From Brachycybe producta (Eukaryota > Arthropoda > Diplopoda > Playtdesmida > Andrognathidae), in contig JAUPFP010000008.1 of assembly GCA_036925085.1 (NCBI GenBank), positions 2,763,957 to 2,827,956 of the forward strand: DNA of 64,000 nt, given 5' to 3'. The position numbers and the translations under genes are program-made. The notes under the pieces are model-generated. The model saw nothing but the letters and a program-made list of their open reading frames with translations, had not been told where the DNA came from and did no database searches. Positions 62,811-64,000 of this stretch are shown in pieces. Within the stretch, counting starts at the first letter, position 1. Every line of letters starts with the position of its first letter.

Positions 62811-64000
62811 AATAAATAAAGGCTTTTCTATAGAGCTCGATAAAAACAACTCTGAAAAAAAACTTGTGAAAATTATGTAATTCAGCACCATCTCTCTTTT
62901 TCAGTTTTCTGAAATATTGTTTTCATTATTATTTCAAGAGTTTTTGTATTTTAAACTCTGAAATGATAGTTTTTAGATATATACTTTGACCTTGATTCAG
63001 AGTTTTTCATCATACCATTGGCAGCCTATTATAATTTTTCAATTTATTAAGTGGAATTTATGCTTTCCGATGTTTTTTTTTTTTCAGAGATATTTTTATC
63101 AAGTTCTAGAAAGGTCTTAACAAGAGATCGAAAATCAGTTGTTCATAAAACATCTTAAAATTACAAAAAAAAAAAAAAACAGAAAACAAAAAATTAGATA
63201 ACAAGATTTACATGACATTGTATCCACCCTGTAGAGTGTAAAATAAAATAAAGCACCCTGTATTCTTCAAATAATCAATCTCACTCGATTTTAAAGTGAG
63301 AAAGAAAAATAGATAGGGAAGAAAAAATGAAATTAAAAGAAGGTATCATTAGAAGAGAGAGAGAGAGAGAGAAGATATTACAAACTTAAACAATACACAT
63401 TAATTCAAAGAGGAATATAAAAAAAAGATGTGGGGAGAGAAAATCTCTCAAGAACCAAAAAAAAAACTACACTATTGAAAAAAATTACTAAAGGTAAAAA
63501 AAAATAGTGACAGTGTCAGTATGTGTGCCAATTATAATGCAAAAAAAAAATACATACTGTTTGGTAGTAGTGAGTGGTGCACCACTTTTTTTTATAGTTT
63601 TTCTATTGTAGGAAAAAGAAGATTAACTAGACCAAGATTTGAAACGCTTATTTCTTCTATAAGGGACAACATACAACGAAATACAATATAACCGAAAAAA
63701 TATATATAAAAATTGCTTGGACTAGATTACACAACACACAGATGTCCGTCCCATTCCTCCTCCTCCTCCTCCTTCTCCTGCTTTTTCCCTCCTCCATCAA
63801 ACAACTTATTTCTGGCCTACAACAAATACCTTTTAATGACGTGTTTACCAAACGGTATAAATCCCAATATAACAGTCACAAATCTAGAAAAGTCAGCAAA
63901 TTCGGCTAAATTCACAATTTCGTGGGGAGTTTTTTTATTGTTGCTTTTCATAACTACATTACGTAAATATATAACAATTTCCTAAACTACACAAATGTTA
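62811..64000. other. Gene-free AT-rich end of window
   Basis: A-runs, an AG run at 63356-63372 and a TCC repeat at 63755-63772. The motif GTTCATAAAACATCTTAAAA (63140-63160) also occurs near 28590, next to a CTAGTTTCTAA-family copy, so this edge may belong to that family. No gene is seen. Confidence 0.5.

Overview
The window looks like AT-rich, non-coding nuclear DNA of a eukaryote, most likely an invertebrate animal; the species cannot be fixed from the sequence. The signs are GT..AG splice-like signals with long pyrimidine tracts, abundant di-, tri- and tetranucleotide repeats, long A/T runs, and many small terminal-inverted-repeat DNA transposons (MITEs). There are no bacterial operons, no ribosome-binding-site spacing, no rRNA or tRNA gene, and no recognisable conserved protein domain. 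Most open frames over 60 codons are low-complexity by-products of repeats and A/T runs. I therefore list very few genes.

The best gene evidence lies at about 23.0-26.3 kb on the + strand. A CG-containing, less AT-rich leader has a textbook small intron (GTAAGT at 23327, long pyrimidine tract and ACAG ending at 23510). It is followed by an exon whose first in-frame ATG is at 25270 and which runs into a strong GTGAGT donor at 25534. The 88 encoded residues are Asn-rich and otherwise of mixed composition, like the disordered N-terminus of a regulatory protein; I do not recognise the family. A possible second small exon or alternative first exon lies at 26234-26287. A weaker candidate 3'-terminal exon with a nearby AATAAA lies at 13118-13293. 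If the 25 kb gene is real, much of the 26-64 kb stretch could be its intron or the space between genes.

The rest is dominated by MITEs. (1) A hAT-like family of about 312 bp has three full copies (38289, 49347, 57201), each with 8-bp target duplications. (2) A TAA-flanked family with TACCTTGTACACACA ends occurs as single copies (2533, 39947) and as two adjacent head-to-tail pairs (17141/17357 and about 21350/21457). (3) A family with GTTATACACC ends (37312, 42710) carries a shared open frame. (4) A 437-bp element at 57642 is packed with GATAGT motifs. (5) Two short GGCC-ended elements with TAA duplications lie at 30356 and 31210. (6) Two palindromic elements (19489, 43171) share a core but have different ends. 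(7) Two 112-bp palindromes lie at 17671 and 54431. (8) Elements with GGAGGTGGAGGCTAG arms lie at 9509 and 36089. (9) An older dispersed palindromic family has CTAGTTTCTAA arms (2.2, 28.3, 28.7, 37.9, 47.3, 55.7 and 62.5 kb). One nested insertion gives relative ages.

Other landmarks are a 30-bp minisatellite at 10.4 kb that is open in all six frames and almost wholly alternating purine-pyrimidine, and a 32-bp-armed hairpin at 60336 with a single arm mismatch. There are also two short tandem duplications and many microsatellites. I saw no LTR element, reverse transcriptase, capsid, CRISPR array or toxin gene.
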